64,000 nucleotides of DNA from Desulfobacterales bacterium (GCA_030834695.1 JAUQXK010000051.1:1-64000), one strand, 5' to 3'; counted from the stretch's first letter, positions 8,560 through 17,780 are shown. Notes: generated by a model not told the origin, from the letters alone. Numbers and translations are program-made.

Positions 8560-8929
8560 ACTCGTGGAACTGCTGGGAGAGATCCCTGTTCCAATAGCCG
8601 ACCACTCCGGTCCGCACGGACACCTCGGTTACGTCCAGGCCGACGATGGCAATCTTGAGCGTCATGGGAGTTCCGTCTTTACGCTCGGTGGCGATGGTGG
8701 TTCGAACGCCGTCCGAGGTTTGCTCCCGGACGGGCATGTTCAGATCGTTCAGCACCTGGGTGCACACTTCCATGGTTCGGGTGTAAGTGGCCGGATAGGA
8801 CCGCACCAGCTCTCCGTTGACGTACGTGTAGGCCCCGGTTCCCGCGCCCGCGCCGATCACCAGCGCCGCACAGCCTGAAATCAGCCCCCAGCAAACCAAC
8901 CCAATCCCAACCAGCAACTTGTTTGCCAT
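8534..8929 (-). CDS. DUF3568 family lipoprotein
   Basis: 131 residues from the ATG at 8929; the open frame extends further upstream but without a lipoprotein signal. The N-terminus has a short basic start, a hydrophobic run and a lipobox LISGC with the acylated cysteine at C20. The mature part (TYVNGELVRSYPATYTRTM, then GTPMTLKIAIVG and GVVGYWNRDLSQQFHEFI) matches the DUF3568 pattern of small membrane-attached lipoproteins. Function unknown. It converges on and slightly overlaps the FemAB-like gene. Confidence 0.82.
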   Translation of the reverse strand: MANKLLVGIGLVCWGLISGCAALVIGAGAGTGAYTYVNGELVRSYPATYTRTMEVCTQVLNDLNMPVREQTSDGVRTTIATERKDGTPMTLKIAIVGLDVTEVSVRTGVVGYWNRDLSQQFHEFISRRLTP

Positions 8930-9056
8930 GTTCAGCGTCTCGCTTCCATTCGATTTGACCCGTTTCAGCCTACCATGCCCCGCCGGCATGTCAAGAACCG
9001 CGCATGGTTCAACTCTTACGACGATCGAAGCACTACCGCGGGCGGGCCGGGCCGGG

Positions 9057-9085
9057 TTGACATTGGAAGCCGCTATGCGTAGAGT
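9057..9085 (+). promoter_or_regulatory. Candidate sigma70 promoter for the DUF2333 gene
   Basis: TTGACA at 9057-9062, a 17-base spacer and TAGAGT at 9080-9085, 45 bases before the start codon at 9131. The spacing and perfect -35 are good; the -10 is weak. Confidence 0.45.
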
Positions 9086-9130
9086 TGCCGGAAACTTGAT
9101 CGCAACCGGTTCCTTCCCGAGGAAGATGAA

Positions 9131-10096
9131 ATGAATCCCCCCATCGAGGTGCCAAAATCCCGCACTGCGTTGAAGTTTCTGGTAATCCTTCTGCTGTCCC
9201 TGCTGCTGCTCTGGCCCCTGACATTCGGACTGGTTTGGCTGGTGGATCAGGGATACACTTGGCTGGACCCCACCCGCTTCCCCTTTTCCGAGTCCCGGAT
9301 CCATGCGGTCCTGAAAGGCGTGCCACCGGATGCTGCCGAAACGCAAAAAGGTGCAGCGCTGAGCCATGCCCTGACCAACCGCCTGGAGGAGGAGCTGGAT
9401 TCGACGTTCGGCTGGTCCGTTAATGACCTGTGGGTATCTCCGACCCGCTGGCTTGACAATCGCGCCAACCGGCAGCGCGGGGTGATCTTCATAACGCGTA
9501 TGCTGGTCACGTTCTATGCGACCAACCTGGCCAAATACGGCAGCGTCGACGCTGAAAACGAATGGTTGAAGGAAGCCCGCGAAAAGCGTTTTGCCTTTTC
9601 GGAGGACAGTTGGTGGCTGCCTTCGAGCGAAAGCGAATACCGCAAGGGCATCGAGCTGCAGCGCAAGTATGAGGCGGCGGTCAAAGACGGCAAGGCTGTC
9701 TTCAACATGCGTTCGGACGACCTTTACAACTTGTTTACCTTTATTTTGAGCAACCAGGTGCTCGATCAGCCTCTGGGCCTTCTGGTTCAGGCTACCGAAG
9801 ATGTTGATTATACCGATCTGGATGACCGAATTTACTACACCCAGGGAGTGATCCTGGTGTTGCGTGATTTTTTAGGAGCCATCGTCCAACTGTATCCCGT
9901 GGTCAGGGAAAAGGGCGGCGATGAAAATATCAGAATCGCTTTCAGAGAAATGGAGCGCGTCTGTACATTCGACCCGCTGGTGGTTCTGCGCGGCCGGCAC
10001 GATTCCATCATGGCCGACCACCGTGGAAAGATGGCAAGTTATGTTATTTCCATTCGCGAACGGCTAAATGATGTGGCTCAATCCATCCGGCGTTAG
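9131..10096 (+). CDS. DUF2333 family membrane-anchored protein
   Basis: 321 residues with GAGGAAG just before the ATG. One N-terminal transmembrane helix (about 13-38, leucine-rich) is followed by a soluble, mostly helical domain. The blocks FGWSVNDLWVSPTRWLDNRANRQ (around residue 95) and SEDSWWLPSSESEYRKG are what I associate with DUF2333. The N-in, C-out topology would put the bulk of the protein in the periplasm. Function unknown; it is alone, with its own candidate promoter. Confidence 0.72.
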   Translation: MNPPIEVPKSRTALKFLVILLLSLLLLWPLTFGLVWLVDQGYTWLDPTRFPFSESRIHAVLKGVPPDAAETQKGAALSHALTNRLEEELDSTFGWSVNDLWVSPTRWLDNRANRQRGVIFITRMLVTFYATNLAKYGSVDAENEWLKEAREKRFAFSEDSWWLPSSESEYRKGIELQRKYEAAVKDGKAVFNMRSDDLYNLFTFILSNQVLDQPLGLLVQATEDVDYTDLDDRIYYTQGVILVLRDFLGAIVQLYPVVREKGGDENIRIAFREMERVCTFDPLVVLRGRHDSIMADHRGKMASYVISIRERLNDVAQSIRR

Positions 10097-10210
10097 CCGG
10101 TTGCGACGGAAGCCTTCAATCGAACGAACCATCTCTTCGAGAGGTTTGGGGCAGGCCGGTGGTAATCGCTGGGCGGGCTTGGAGCGAAACGAATCGATCC
10201 AGCCGGTGCG

Positions 10211-10528
10211 TCAACAGTATTTCACCCCGACGCCGTAGGCGTAGTAGGAATCCTTCAGGGACCGTTCTTGTATCCACACCACCTTGGCTCGAAACACATC
10301 ATGGTGAGACGAGTAGGGTGAGTTTTCAATACCAATAAACAGCTCCGCCCCGACGTCGGGGGCCACGTCCGCCTCAAAACACATGCCGCCTCGGCTGTAG
10401 TTGACCATGCGACCGTCGTTATAGTTGCCGGTCAGGTAATTTTCGAACATGACGGGAGATGTAAATTGAAAGCGCTGGCTTTCTCGATGTTCATTCTTTG
10501 ACACAACGATCTGGGGTTCCATGTGCAT
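10211..10528 (-). CDS. PilZ-domain protein (putative c-di-GMP receptor)
   Basis: About 105 residues from the ATG at 10528 (a second ATG is at 10522; a longer start at 10582 has no usable ribosome site). The single domain matches PilZ: an arginine-rich start (RESQRFQF), the NYSRGGMCFE block equal to the (D/N)xSxxG motif, and a final VGVKYC strand. PilZ proteins bind cyclic di-GMP and alter motility or surface functions. No partner gene is adjacent, so the output is unknown. Confidence 0.82.
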   Translation of the reverse strand: MHMEPQIVVSKNEHRESQRFQFTSPVMFENYLTGNYNDGRMVNYSRGGMCFEADVAPDVGAELFIGIENSPYSSHHDVFRAKVVWIQERSLKDSYYAYGVGVKYC

Positions 10529-10858
10529 AGGATCTTTCTGTGGGTAACGAAATCGTTGCTTCTGCAACCAGCCTGTGCGCATCTCCGGGTCTCAAAGAAG
10601 AATAAAGATTTCAAACAGCATGACCAAGGTCAGGGTTCCGATCAGCGTTTTTGATAGCAAAATTAGGGAGTCTTCCACGCTTTCCTCTGTGGCAGGGATA
10701 CGGGCCTAGGCCAAAGCATAAAACATGCCTGTCTTCAAAAATTGAAATTATCTATATGATTTATAAGCTAAAAATAACCGACAAATAGGTTGCCCCGAAC
10801 ATCAATGAAAATAATTACATGGAAGTATGAAATTTAATCAACAAGGGGTCGTATATTT
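10529..10858. other. Intergenic region between the PilZ and YdcZ-like genes
   Basis: 330 bases between divergent genes, noticeably AT-rich from about 10730 on. It should hold both promoters, but I see no convincing -35/-10 pair, hairpin or small ORF. Confidence 0.4.
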
Positions 10859-11296
10859 ATGAATTTGCAGTTACTGGCAGCCATAGCTGCGATAGGTGGG
10901 GTGGCGACCGCTCTTCAAGCCCATTTCATGGGTCTGATCGACAAGCGCATGGGCACGCTCGAAAGCGTTTTCATTACTTATTTCAGCGGCGGGGCCCTGA
11001 TCGGAATATTGATGTTGATCCAGCGCGGCGGCAATTTAACCGCCAGCGCGGGGGTGCCGTGGTACGCCTATTCCTCCGGCGCATTGGGGCTTGTCATCGT
11101 CGGGACGTTGGCATACAGCGCCCCCCGCCTGGGACTGGTGGCTGTTTTCACCATCTTCGTTTTTGCCCAGTTTGCCATGGGCGCCCTGATCGATCATTTC
11201 GGATGGATGGGTTCCGCGGTGCGCCCATTGACCGTATCTCGTCTGCTTGGTATGGCGGTGGTGCTGGCGGGGGTCTGGCTGACCATCCGAGAATAA
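10859..11296 (+). CDS. DMT-superfamily membrane protein, YdcZ/DUF606 type
   Basis: 145 residues, the usual size, almost entirely hydrophobic with four to five predicted helices. The order matches YdcZ/DUF606: an AAIGGVATALQAHFMGLI start with a helix-breaking G, a central SGALGLVIVGTLAYSAPRLG and a final SRLLGMAVVLAGVWLTIRE. These half-length drug/metabolite transporters probably work as dimers; the substrate is unknown. AAGGGG lies 11 bases before the ATG. Confidence 0.85.
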   Translation: MNLQLLAAIAAIGGVATALQAHFMGLIDKRMGTLESVFITYFSGGALIGILMLIQRGGNLTASAGVPWYAYSSGALGLVIVGTLAYSAPRLGLVAVFTIFVFAQFAMGALIDHFGWMGSAVRPLTVSRLLGMAVVLAGVWLTIRE

Positions 11297-11481
11297 CCCA
11301 TGACAGTCATGTAAACAGACCCAAGATGGTTGAAGATTCGCATCGGCCGACTTACGTTTGTGCCAACCTTTAAAACCCGCCTGGGAGCAGCCGACACAGT
11401 GCGGAGCAATCCCGAACAAATCGAAAAATAGAAAGAACAACCCTCATCGAAAGTACTCCGCCAAGGGAGGAATCAGATAAC

Positions 11482-11973
11482 ATGGCCTCATGCATGAAAA
11501 TGATGATTAAGCCCCAGATCGTGCTGGTCCTGCTGTTCTGTTTGAATTTCGCCTTCGCGGCAGATTCACCTGAAAAAAAAGGCTGGGGAGTCGACGATCC
11601 GTACAACAAGCTATACAACCCCAAGGACTTCGAAAAGATCAAAGCCAAGGTAGTTAAGGTGATGGAGGTAGTGCCCATGGCCGGCATGTCGCCGGCGACA
11701 GCCATGGAGGTGCGCGAGGGCAGCAATACATTCATGGTGCACCTTTGCCCCACGTGGTTCGCCAAACCCAATGAGATCGGGGTGAAACCCGGAGACCAGG
11801 TTGTTATGAAGGGCTGCTGGGCTGAAATCAACGGCAAGGATGTGTTTATAGCCTCCAAGATTAAGAAAGGGGATTCTCATGAGTTCAAATGCCGCCTTAC
11901 AAAAGACGGGACCCCTTTCTGGACGATGACTCCTGATCAGTTGGCAAAAGAGCAGGCCGAAAAAGACGACTGA
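11482..11973 (+). CDS. Exported protein of unknown function
   Basis: 163 residues. GGGAGG lies 12 bases before the ATG. The N-terminus has a signal peptide ending near AFAA (residues 24-27). The mature part is small and beta-rich (KAKVVKVMEVVPMAG..., MVHLCPTWFAKP..., GVKPGDQVVMKGCWAEING), which resembles an OB-fold-like periplasmic domain with two cysteines that could form a disulfide. I do not recognise a named family. It is not clearly in an operon; a methyltransferase starts 61 bases downstream. Confidence 0.75.
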   Translation: MASCMKMMIKPQIVLVLLFCLNFAFAADSPEKKGWGVDDPYNKLYNPKDFEKIKAKVVKVMEVVPMAGMSPATAMEVREGSNTFMVHLCPTWFAKPNEIGVKPGDQVVMKGCWAEINGKDVFIASKIKKGDSHEFKCRLTKDGTPFWTMTPDQLAKEQAEKDD

Positions 11974-12034
11974 AGATGACCGGCGTCGGCGGGTTGATGT
12001 TGAAGCGCATGCGACGGGGGCTGGAGGGAAGCAT

Positions 12035-13033
12035 ATGAGCGCACGCGAATGGCACCCTGGAGAGTTGCTGGAGCTGTCCGGATATTATTGGAAGACCTGC
12101 GCCCTGCACGCAGGCGTCAAACTGGACCTGTTCACGACCATCGGCACGACGCCGATGACCGCCGAAGAAGCGTCCGATAAGGTGAGAGGGTCAAGGGACG
12201 GGATCGAGCGTTTGCTCAACGCCCTTGCGGCCATGGGGCTCCTGGTGAAGAACGACGGCCGTTTCGCATGTCCCCCTTCTGTGCACCGCCTGCTTGCAAA
12301 AGGCTCTCCGAAATACATCGGCCACATTATCCTGCATCATCATCACCTCATGGAGTCCTGGGCCCGGCTGGACCAATCGGTGCGCACCGGCCGGGCGACT
12401 CGCGGCCAGGCATCCGTGAACCGTGAGGAATGGCGTGAAAGCTTTCTCATGGGAATGTTCAACCTGGCCATGGCGATCGCCCCGCGGATGGCCGATGCCA
12501 TCGACCTTTCGTCCCGGCGGCGGCTGCTCGACCTGGGCGGAGGCCCGGGCACTTACGCGATCCATTTCTGCTTGAAGAATCCAGCTTTGGTTGCATCGGT
12601 TTACGACCTGCCGACCTCCCGGCCGTTTGCCGAAAAAACGATCGCGGGGTTCGATATGGAAAGCCGGGTCTCCTTCACGCCCGGAGACTACCATTCGGAC
12701 GACATCCCCGGGCGTCATGACGTTGCCTGGCTTTCCCATATCCTGCACGCCGAGGGCCCGGAAGCCTGCCTGAACATCCTCCGTAAGACGGTGGCGGCTT
12801 TGGAGCCCGGTGGAATGATCCTCATTCATGAGTTCATTCTCAACAACCAGCTGGACGGTCCGTTGTTCCCTGCATTGTTCTCGCTCAATATGCTGCTGGG
12901 CACCGACTCCGGCCGGGCTTATTCCGAGGCGGAGCTTTCGGCCATGCTGGCGGCGGCCGGCGCGAAGGATATCCGGCGCCTCCCGTTGCAGACCCCGAAC
13001 GATTCGGGAGTCCTCCTCGGAACCGTCCCTTAG
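12035..13033 (+). CDS. SAM-dependent methyltransferase, plant-OMT / acetylserotonin OMT-like
   Basis: 332 residues with GGAGGGAA before the start. The architecture is that of small-molecule O-methyltransferases: an N-terminal winged-helix dimerisation domain (about 10-100; LDLFTTIGTTPMTAEEAS, then IERLLNALAAMGLL) and a C-terminal Rossmann domain with the SAM motif LLDLGGGPGTYAIHF near residue 168. SHILHAEG and EPGGMILIHEF mark the later motifs. Relatives methylate isoprenoids, quinones and other secondary compounds. The substrate is unknown and the neighbours do not define it. Confidence 0.85.
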   Translation: MSAREWHPGELLELSGYYWKTCALHAGVKLDLFTTIGTTPMTAEEASDKVRGSRDGIERLLNALAAMGLLVKNDGRFACPPSVHRLLAKGSPKYIGHIILHHHHLMESWARLDQSVRTGRATRGQASVNREEWRESFLMGMFNLAMAIAPRMADAIDLSSRRRLLDLGGGPGTYAIHFCLKNPALVASVYDLPTSRPFAEKTIAGFDMESRVSFTPGDYHSDDIPGRHDVAWLSHILHAEGPEACLNILRKTVAALEPGGMILIHEFILNNQLDGPLFPALFSLNMLLGTDSGRAYSEAELSAMLAAAGAKDIRRLPLQTPNDSGVLLGTVP

Positions 13034-13106
13034 CCCGCTTGACATCGATGGCCGCGGGAGTTAGGGTTCCGCTTCGTTTCATTTCGAATCAAAACCTAAA
13101 ACAAAC

Positions 13107-13616
13107 ATGATGATATCCACTATGCCGCCCGTTGTGTCTATCGTCGGCCGGTCCGAATCCGGTAAGACCACACTGATCGAGATCCTGATCCCCGAGCTTA
13201 AGCGACGAGGCTACCGGATCGGCACGATCAAACACACCCACCATGCGCTTGAAATCGACCAGACCGGCAAGGACAGCTCTCGGCACCGGGCCGCCGGCGC
13301 GCACACGGTTATTCTGGCCTCATCCGGACAGATCGCCATGATCAAGTCCACTCCTTCGGATTCCGTGACCGATCTGATCGGGTATTTCAATGATGTTGAT
13401 CTTCTCATCACCGAAGGCTATAAGCGTGAAAATACGCCTAAAATAGAGGTCTTGCGGACCGAGGTGCACACCGAACTCCTATGCCGCAACGATCCCGGCT
13501 TGATCGCTGTGGCCACCGATGCGGACATCGCGGTTCACGTGCCGGTCTTTCGTCTGGACGATCCTGTGGCGATTGCGGTTTTCATTGAGCAGAGATTCCT
13601 GCGGCCGCCGGGCTGA
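13107..13616 (+). CDS. mobB: Molybdopterin-guanine dinucleotide biosynthesis protein B (MobB)
   Basis: 169 residues, normal length. The Walker A motif GRSESGKTT (14-22) is followed by the MobB hallmarks GTIKHTHHALEIDQTGKDSSRHRAAGA and DLLITEGYK. MobB is a small P-loop GTP-binding adaptor that helps MobA attach GMP to molybdopterin, supplying MGD cofactor to anaerobic oxidoreductases. ATGs occur at 13107, 13110 and 13122 with no clear ribosome site, so the exact start is uncertain. The other Mo-cofactor genes are not adjacent. Confidence 0.95.
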   Translation: MMISTMPPVVSIVGRSESGKTTLIEILIPELKRRGYRIGTIKHTHHALEIDQTGKDSSRHRAAGAHTVILASSGQIAMIKSTPSDSVTDLIGYFNDVDLLITEGYKRENTPKIEVLRTEVHTELLCRNDPGLIAVATDADIAVHVPVFRLDDPVAIAVFIEQRFLRPPG

Positions 13617-13764
13617 AGGGAGCTGCAGGTGAGCACCAGCCCCAGCAGGGCGGTTTGACTTTGTTATTCAAAATTAATAGGGCCGACACAAACAATCGTT
13701 CGCCGGAAGCAACGGCCGACCGGTATTCGTATTGTTGTGCACCCCCCCAGCGCGGTAAATCGGA

Positions 13765-15105
13765 ATGACGTCCTTTCCCATCGAATCCCTGATGTGCCAC
13801 CGGGATAATCTGGAACACGTCCTGGACAACCTGAAAGAAGGCATCATTGCCCACGATCCGCAGCGCCGCATCTTTTTCTTCAACCGTGAGGCTGAGCGCA
13901 TCACCGGTTACGATCGCAATGACGTGGTGGGGAGAGACTGCCACGAGGCTTTCGGAGCGCCTTTTTGCGGCGGCCGCTGTGCGTTCTGCGACCACCCCGC
14001 GGAGGTGGCGGATACCGCCGAGTATCCCTTGAACATTACCACCAAGTCGGGCGAGTCCCGGCGCATCGAAATGACGGTCACTCGCATGCAAGACGGGGAT
14101 GGCGGGCTGGCCGGCGTTCTGACCTCCTTCCGCGACATGACCGACCTGCTGCGTCTGCAGCTTCAGGTCGGTGAAATGACACGTTTCAGCGGTATCATCG
14201 GCCGCGACAGCAAGATGCTGGCGATTTTCAAACAGATTCGGGATGTCGCCGGGTACGATTTTCCGGTACACCTGTCCGGGGAGACGGGGACGGGGAAAGA
14301 GCTTGTGGCCAACGCCATTCATGCCGAAAGCCGGCGCGCCGGGGCCCCGTTCGTTCCCATCAACTGCGGTGCACTCCCTGAAGGCCTGATCGAAACCGAA
14401 CTCTTCGGCCATGTCAAAGGGGCGTTTTCCGGGGCCATCCGCGACAAGAAGGGCAGGTTCGAGCTGGCCGACGGAGGGACCGTTTTTTTGGACGAGGTGG
14501 CGGAGCTTTCAAACACCATGCAGGTTAAGCTGTTGCGTTTCCTGCAAGAGGGACGATTCGAACGCGTGGGGGGCGAGCGCACCCTGGCGGTGAACACCCG
14601 CGTCATCAGCGCCACCAACAAGAACCTGAAGAAGGAGGTGGAACGCAACCGCTTCCGCGAGGATTTGTTTTACCGGCTCAACGTCATCCCGATCCGCCTG
14701 CCACCGCTGCGGGACCGAAAAACCGATATTCCCTTGATGATCGACCATTTTCTCAGAGATGCCGCCGAGCGTTACGGGCGCGAAACGCTCGCGGTTTCCA
14801 ACCCGGCCCTGTCCCTGATGTTGGACTACCGGTGGCCTGGAAATGTCCGCGAGCTGCAGAACGCCGTTCAGTTCGCTTTCGTCAAATGTGCCGGCAACCT
14901 CATCGAAATCGATCATCTCCCGCTGGAATTGCGCGAGGCGGCCGACGTGTGCGGCCGACGGGGCCCCACGCGCAAGCTCGACTTGGACGCCGTACGCAAA
15001 GCGCTTGTCCGCACGGGAGGCAACAAGGTGAAAGCGGCTAAGCTCATGGGGGTGGGGCGCGCTACGCTTTACCGCTTTTTGAACGACCACCCGGAGCTGG
15101 CGTGA
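13765..15105 (+). CDS. PAS-domain sigma54-dependent transcriptional activator
   Basis: 446 residues: a PAS sensor (about 10-130), AAA+ domain (about 140-370) and C-terminal Fis helix-turn-helix (about 405-443). Walker A is GETGTGKE at 172-179, Walker B FLDEV at 241-245, and the sigma54-contact loop reads GAFSGA (219-224) instead of the common GAFTGA, a tolerated change. The PAS domain has four clustered cysteines, C59, C68, C72 and C75 (the last two in RCAFCDH), which could bind a metal or sense redox state. No receiver domain is present, so it senses directly in the cytoplasm. No target promoter was found beside it; cooS and the DVU0772-like gene are the nearest candidates. Confidence 0.93.
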   Translation: MTSFPIESLMCHRDNLEHVLDNLKEGIIAHDPQRRIFFFNREAERITGYDRNDVVGRDCHEAFGAPFCGGRCAFCDHPAEVADTAEYPLNITTKSGESRRIEMTVTRMQDGDGGLAGVLTSFRDMTDLLRLQLQVGEMTRFSGIIGRDSKMLAIFKQIRDVAGYDFPVHLSGETGTGKELVANAIHAESRRAGAPFVPINCGALPEGLIETELFGHVKGAFSGAIRDKKGRFELADGGTVFLDEVAELSNTMQVKLLRFLQEGRFERVGGERTLAVNTRVISATNKNLKKEVERNRFREDLFYRLNVIPIRLPPLRDRKTDIPLMIDHFLRDAAERYGRETLAVSNPALSLMLDYRWPGNVRELQNAVQFAFVKCAGNLIEIDHLPLELREAADVCGRRGPTRKLDLDAVRKALVRTGGNKVKAAKLMGVGRATLYRFLNDHPELA

Positions 15106-15112
15106 GCGGAGG

Positions 15113-15139
15113 GAGAACCGCGGCAACCAGGCGGTTTTC
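15113..15139 (+). terminator. Possible weak terminator hairpin after the PAS-sigma54 gene
   Basis: GAGAACCGC pairs with GCGGTTTTC across a 9-base loop (one G-T pair). There is no proper T-run after the stem, so termination would be weak or factor-dependent. Confidence 0.35.
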
Positions 15140-15216
15140 AGATTGAACCAAAAGGAGATCCGTTGTCCGGAGGTCTCTCCCGCTCAACCGAACGACGGTT
15201 GCATGAATACCGCCGA

Positions 15217-15570
15217 TCAGTGCGGCACGCCGAGCTCTTTCTGCAGCCACTGTTTCACGTCCGCATCCAGCGCATACACCCCTTTCAGTTCGCATACATC
15301 CTTTTCGAACCGCTGAGGCAGCTCGAACTTTGCTATTTCCTGGGCCTCGTCGGAATTGCGCCGGATGAGGTAGATGAAATACGGCCGCGCCCAGCAGTTA
15401 ACCACGAAATAGGTGGTGTAATCGCCCTTCGAGCGGATCACGTACCCGTCGCCCCGCGCCCAGTTATTGCCCCACTCCAGGTAAAGCCGAACGGCTTCTT
15501 CGGGCGTCATGTCCCAGTTGATCTCGTCGATCAAGTCCGATTTCTTCTTCAGCTCTTCAAGTGACAACAT
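15217..15570 (-). CDS. DVU0772 family protein
   Basis: 117 residues; AAGGAGGG lies before the start. The sequence (start MLSLEELKKKSDLIDEINWD, then MTPEEAVRLYLEWGNNWARG and VYLIRRNSDEA-like strands) matches the small cytoplasmic family I know as DVU0772 from Desulfovibrio, widespread in sulfate reducers and of unknown function. The conserved aromatic-rich core (YLEWGNNWARGDGYVIRSKGD, shortened here) suggests a compact alpha/beta fold. It is separated from upstream cooS by a strong terminator, so it is transcribed on its own. Confidence 0.8.
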   Translation of the reverse strand: MLSLEELKKKSDLIDEINWDMTPEEAVRLYLEWGNNWARGDGYVIRSKGDYTTYFVVNCWARPYFIYLIRRNSDEAQEIAKFELPQRFEKDVCELKGVYALDADVKQWLQKELGVPH

Positions 15571-15624
15571 TGAGCGACCCTCCTTAATCGGCCGGATGCG
15601 CGAAAGCAGCCCTCGGCCTGCAAC

Positions 15625-15660
15625 AAAAAACGGGGTGCCCCGCAGGGCGCCCCGTTTTTT
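15625..15660 (-). terminator. Terminator of cooS (symmetrical, may act both ways)
   Basis: AAAAAACGGGG at 15625-15635 pairs with CCCCGTTTTTT at 15650-15660 around a GC-rich centre. On the minus strand it ends in six T residues, 23 bases past the cooS stop. Confidence 0.85.
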
Positions 15661-15682
15661 GAGAACTCAGGATTTTCCCGCT

Positions 15683-17668
15683 TTACGCTGCAGCGTCCAG
15701 CGACCGGCGGTCCGCCATGGACATCAGCTGCCGTTCGCGGGCCTTGTCGATGCCGAGCGCTTTGCGCTTCTTGTCGATGTGCTCGATGATCAGTCGCGCC
15801 ATTTCGTAGGGGTCGTTGGCAAAGCCCCATTTGCCCATGCCCATCGTCTCGAGTTCTTCGAAGATGTGCTTATGGAACTTGGTGCCTTCCACGGTGGGGA
15901 AGGTGACCCCGAAGACCGTGAACACGCCGGAGGCAACGAAATACTGGCCGATGGAGATGGCCTTCTCGCTCATGTACTCCGGCGCGGCGCCCGCCACCGG
16001 CAGGTCGGCGATGCTGTTGCCGAGGCCTCCAGTCTTGACCATTTCGGAGGCGGCGATCAGGATGCGGCTGTTGTCGACGCAGGAGCCGATGCCGAGCACC
16101 GGCGGCATGCCGACGGTTTCGCAGACCTCTTTGAGGCCCGGTCCGGCCAGGTGTGCCGCTTCGGGCGTGGTCAGCCCGGCCTTGGCCAGGGCGATTTGGG
16201 AGCAGCCGGTCTGAAGGACCAGCACGTCGTTCTTGATCAGTTCCTTAACCAGCTCGACATGGAGCCAATCCTGTTTGACGCGCGGGTTGGTGCAGCCGAC
16301 CACACCGGCCACGCCGCGGATGCGGCCGTTGATGATGTTGTCGTTAAGCGGGACGTAGGATCCGCGGAAGCTGCCGCCCAGCATGTAGTTGATGTACTCG
16401 TGGGAGAAGCCGTGCACGCCTGAGTTTCTAATTTTGGGGATCTCGATTTTGGCGGTGCGGTTCTTGAAGCGGCCGATGGCCTGAATGACCACCTCGTCGG
16501 TGCACTCCTTGGGGGTGTTTTCGTGGAATTCAAGGTGGGTCACCCCTTCGATGTGGCAGCGCGGGTTGGTGGTGATCAGCTTGGTGCCGTAGCAGTCGGC
16601 CACTTTGGCCAAGCCCTGCTTGATGCACTGCACATCCACGCACATGGCGTCCACCGCGCCGGTGACGAGGATGGTCTCAGTGGACATGAAGTTGCCGGCG
16701 TGCGGAATGCCGTGGCGCACCAGCACCTCGGCCCCCGAGCAGCACATGCCGCAGAGATTGATGCCCTTGGCGCCTGCGGCCTTGGCGGCCTGTACCAGGC
16801 TGGGCTCGCTCACGGACTCGATCATGGACTCGAAGAGGTTGGGCTCGTGGCCGTGTACGATGATGTTGACGTGATCCTCTTTCAACACCCCCATATTAAC
16901 CTCGATTGAAACCGGAGAAGGGGTGCCGAAGAGGATGTCGGAAATCTCGGTGGCCACCATGGAGCCGCCCCAGCCGTCGGCCAGCGCCGTGCGGCTGAAC
17001 TGCTTGGTGATGTTGACGTAGTCCTGATCGACCCCCATGTGGGTGCGGTGCATCATTTCCATGATCTCGCGCATGGCTCCGCGGGGAACGATTCCCTGCT
17101 TGCGCCAGGTTTCCAGAGTTTTCGCGGGCACGCGGCTCATAAAAGGAATTTCGCCCTCTACTTGGGTGTAGGTGCGCTCAAGCTCGCTGTAGAGGTCCTT
17201 GGCGATATCCATCATGTCCCGGCCCTCGGTCTCGATGCCGATGGACTGGGCGACTGCTTCGAGCTTCTGGGTGTCCTTGATGCGGTAGTCTTTGATGTGC
17301 CCGTTGACCACTTCCCGAAAAACGTCCAGCATGCTCATGCCGTGGTCGGTGTGGGCGGCGCAGCCGGACGCCACGAATCTTGCAAAGTTGCGGGCCTGAA
17401 TGGTGTCGATGGTGGCGCCACACACGCCCACCTTGGAGTAGGGATCGCGTGCATTCAGACGGCAGGGACCCATGAAGCAGTGCTTGCAGCAGGCCGACTC
17501 CGAGCCGATGGGGCAGGCCTTCATTGTATGCGCACGTTCAAACGCGGTTTCCACCCCGTCTCGACGAGCTTTGTTAAGCATCTGGATGGTAGCGTCGCAG
17601 GTGGTGAAATCTTTGGGGTCGGGCATGTCTTTTTCTTTTTTCTTAAGGAGTTCCTTTTTTTCTTCCAT
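15683..17668 (-). CDS. cooS: Anaerobic carbon-monoxide dehydrogenase catalytic subunit
   Basis: 661 residues, GGGAGG before the ATG. Nickel-iron enzyme that interconverts CO and CO2. The N-terminal cysteines fit the D- and B-cluster pattern exactly: C52 and C60 (D), then C61, C64, C69 and C83 (B), the same spacing as in Carboxydothermus CODH-II with a shift of 13. Further blocks carry C-cluster ligands: HGHEPNLFE (His), NLCGMCCSG, DVQCIKQG, VVGCTNPR, LQTGCSQIA and GIGSCVDNSR. An extended lysine-rich N-terminus (KKELLKKKEKD) is unusual. No CooF, CooC or acetyl-CoA synthase gene adjoins it, so it is a stand-alone CODH, perhaps feeding ferredoxin or detoxifying CO. Confidence 0.97.
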   Translation of the reverse strand: MEEKKELLKKKEKDMPDPKDFTTCDATIQMLNKARRDGVETAFERAHTMKACPIGSESACCKHCFMGPCRLNARDPYSKVGVCGATIDTIQARNFARFVASGCAAHTDHGMSMLDVFREVVNGHIKDYRIKDTQKLEAVAQSIGIETEGRDMMDIAKDLYSELERTYTQVEGEIPFMSRVPAKTLETWRKQGIVPRGAMREIMEMMHRTHMGVDQDYVNITKQFSRTALADGWGGSMVATEISDILFGTPSPVSIEVNMGVLKEDHVNIIVHGHEPNLFESMIESVSEPSLVQAAKAAGAKGINLCGMCCSGAEVLVRHGIPHAGNFMSTETILVTGAVDAMCVDVQCIKQGLAKVADCYGTKLITTNPRCHIEGVTHLEFHENTPKECTDEVVIQAIGRFKNRTAKIEIPKIRNSGVHGFSHEYINYMLGGSFRGSYVPLNDNIINGRIRGVAGVVGCTNPRVKQDWLHVELVKELIKNDVLVLQTGCSQIALAKAGLTTPEAAHLAGPGLKEVCETVGMPPVLGIGSCVDNSRILIAASEMVKTGGLGNSIADLPVAGAAPEYMSEKAISIGQYFVASGVFTVFGVTFPTVEGTKFHKHIFEELETMGMGKWGFANDPYEMARLIIEHIDKKRKALGIDKARERQLMSMADRRSLDAAA

Positions 17669-17718
17669 CTAAAAATCCTCCCTTCGTGGAAAGGTTTCAA
17701 AAAGCAAAAAATCCGCGT

Positions 17719-17739
17719 TTGAACCGGTGAACCGTTCAA
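17719..17739. promoter_or_regulatory. Palindromic operator-like site upstream of cooS
   Basis: TTGAAC at one end and GTTCAA at the other form a 21-base palindrome with 8 of 10 pairs matching, about 50 bases before the cooS start codon and downstream of the candidate promoter. That position suits a repressor. The regulator is unknown. Confidence 0.45.
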
Positions 17740-17780
17740 AAGGCTGGGGCAGGGTCTTGCTCTGGGAATTATTTTTGTTT

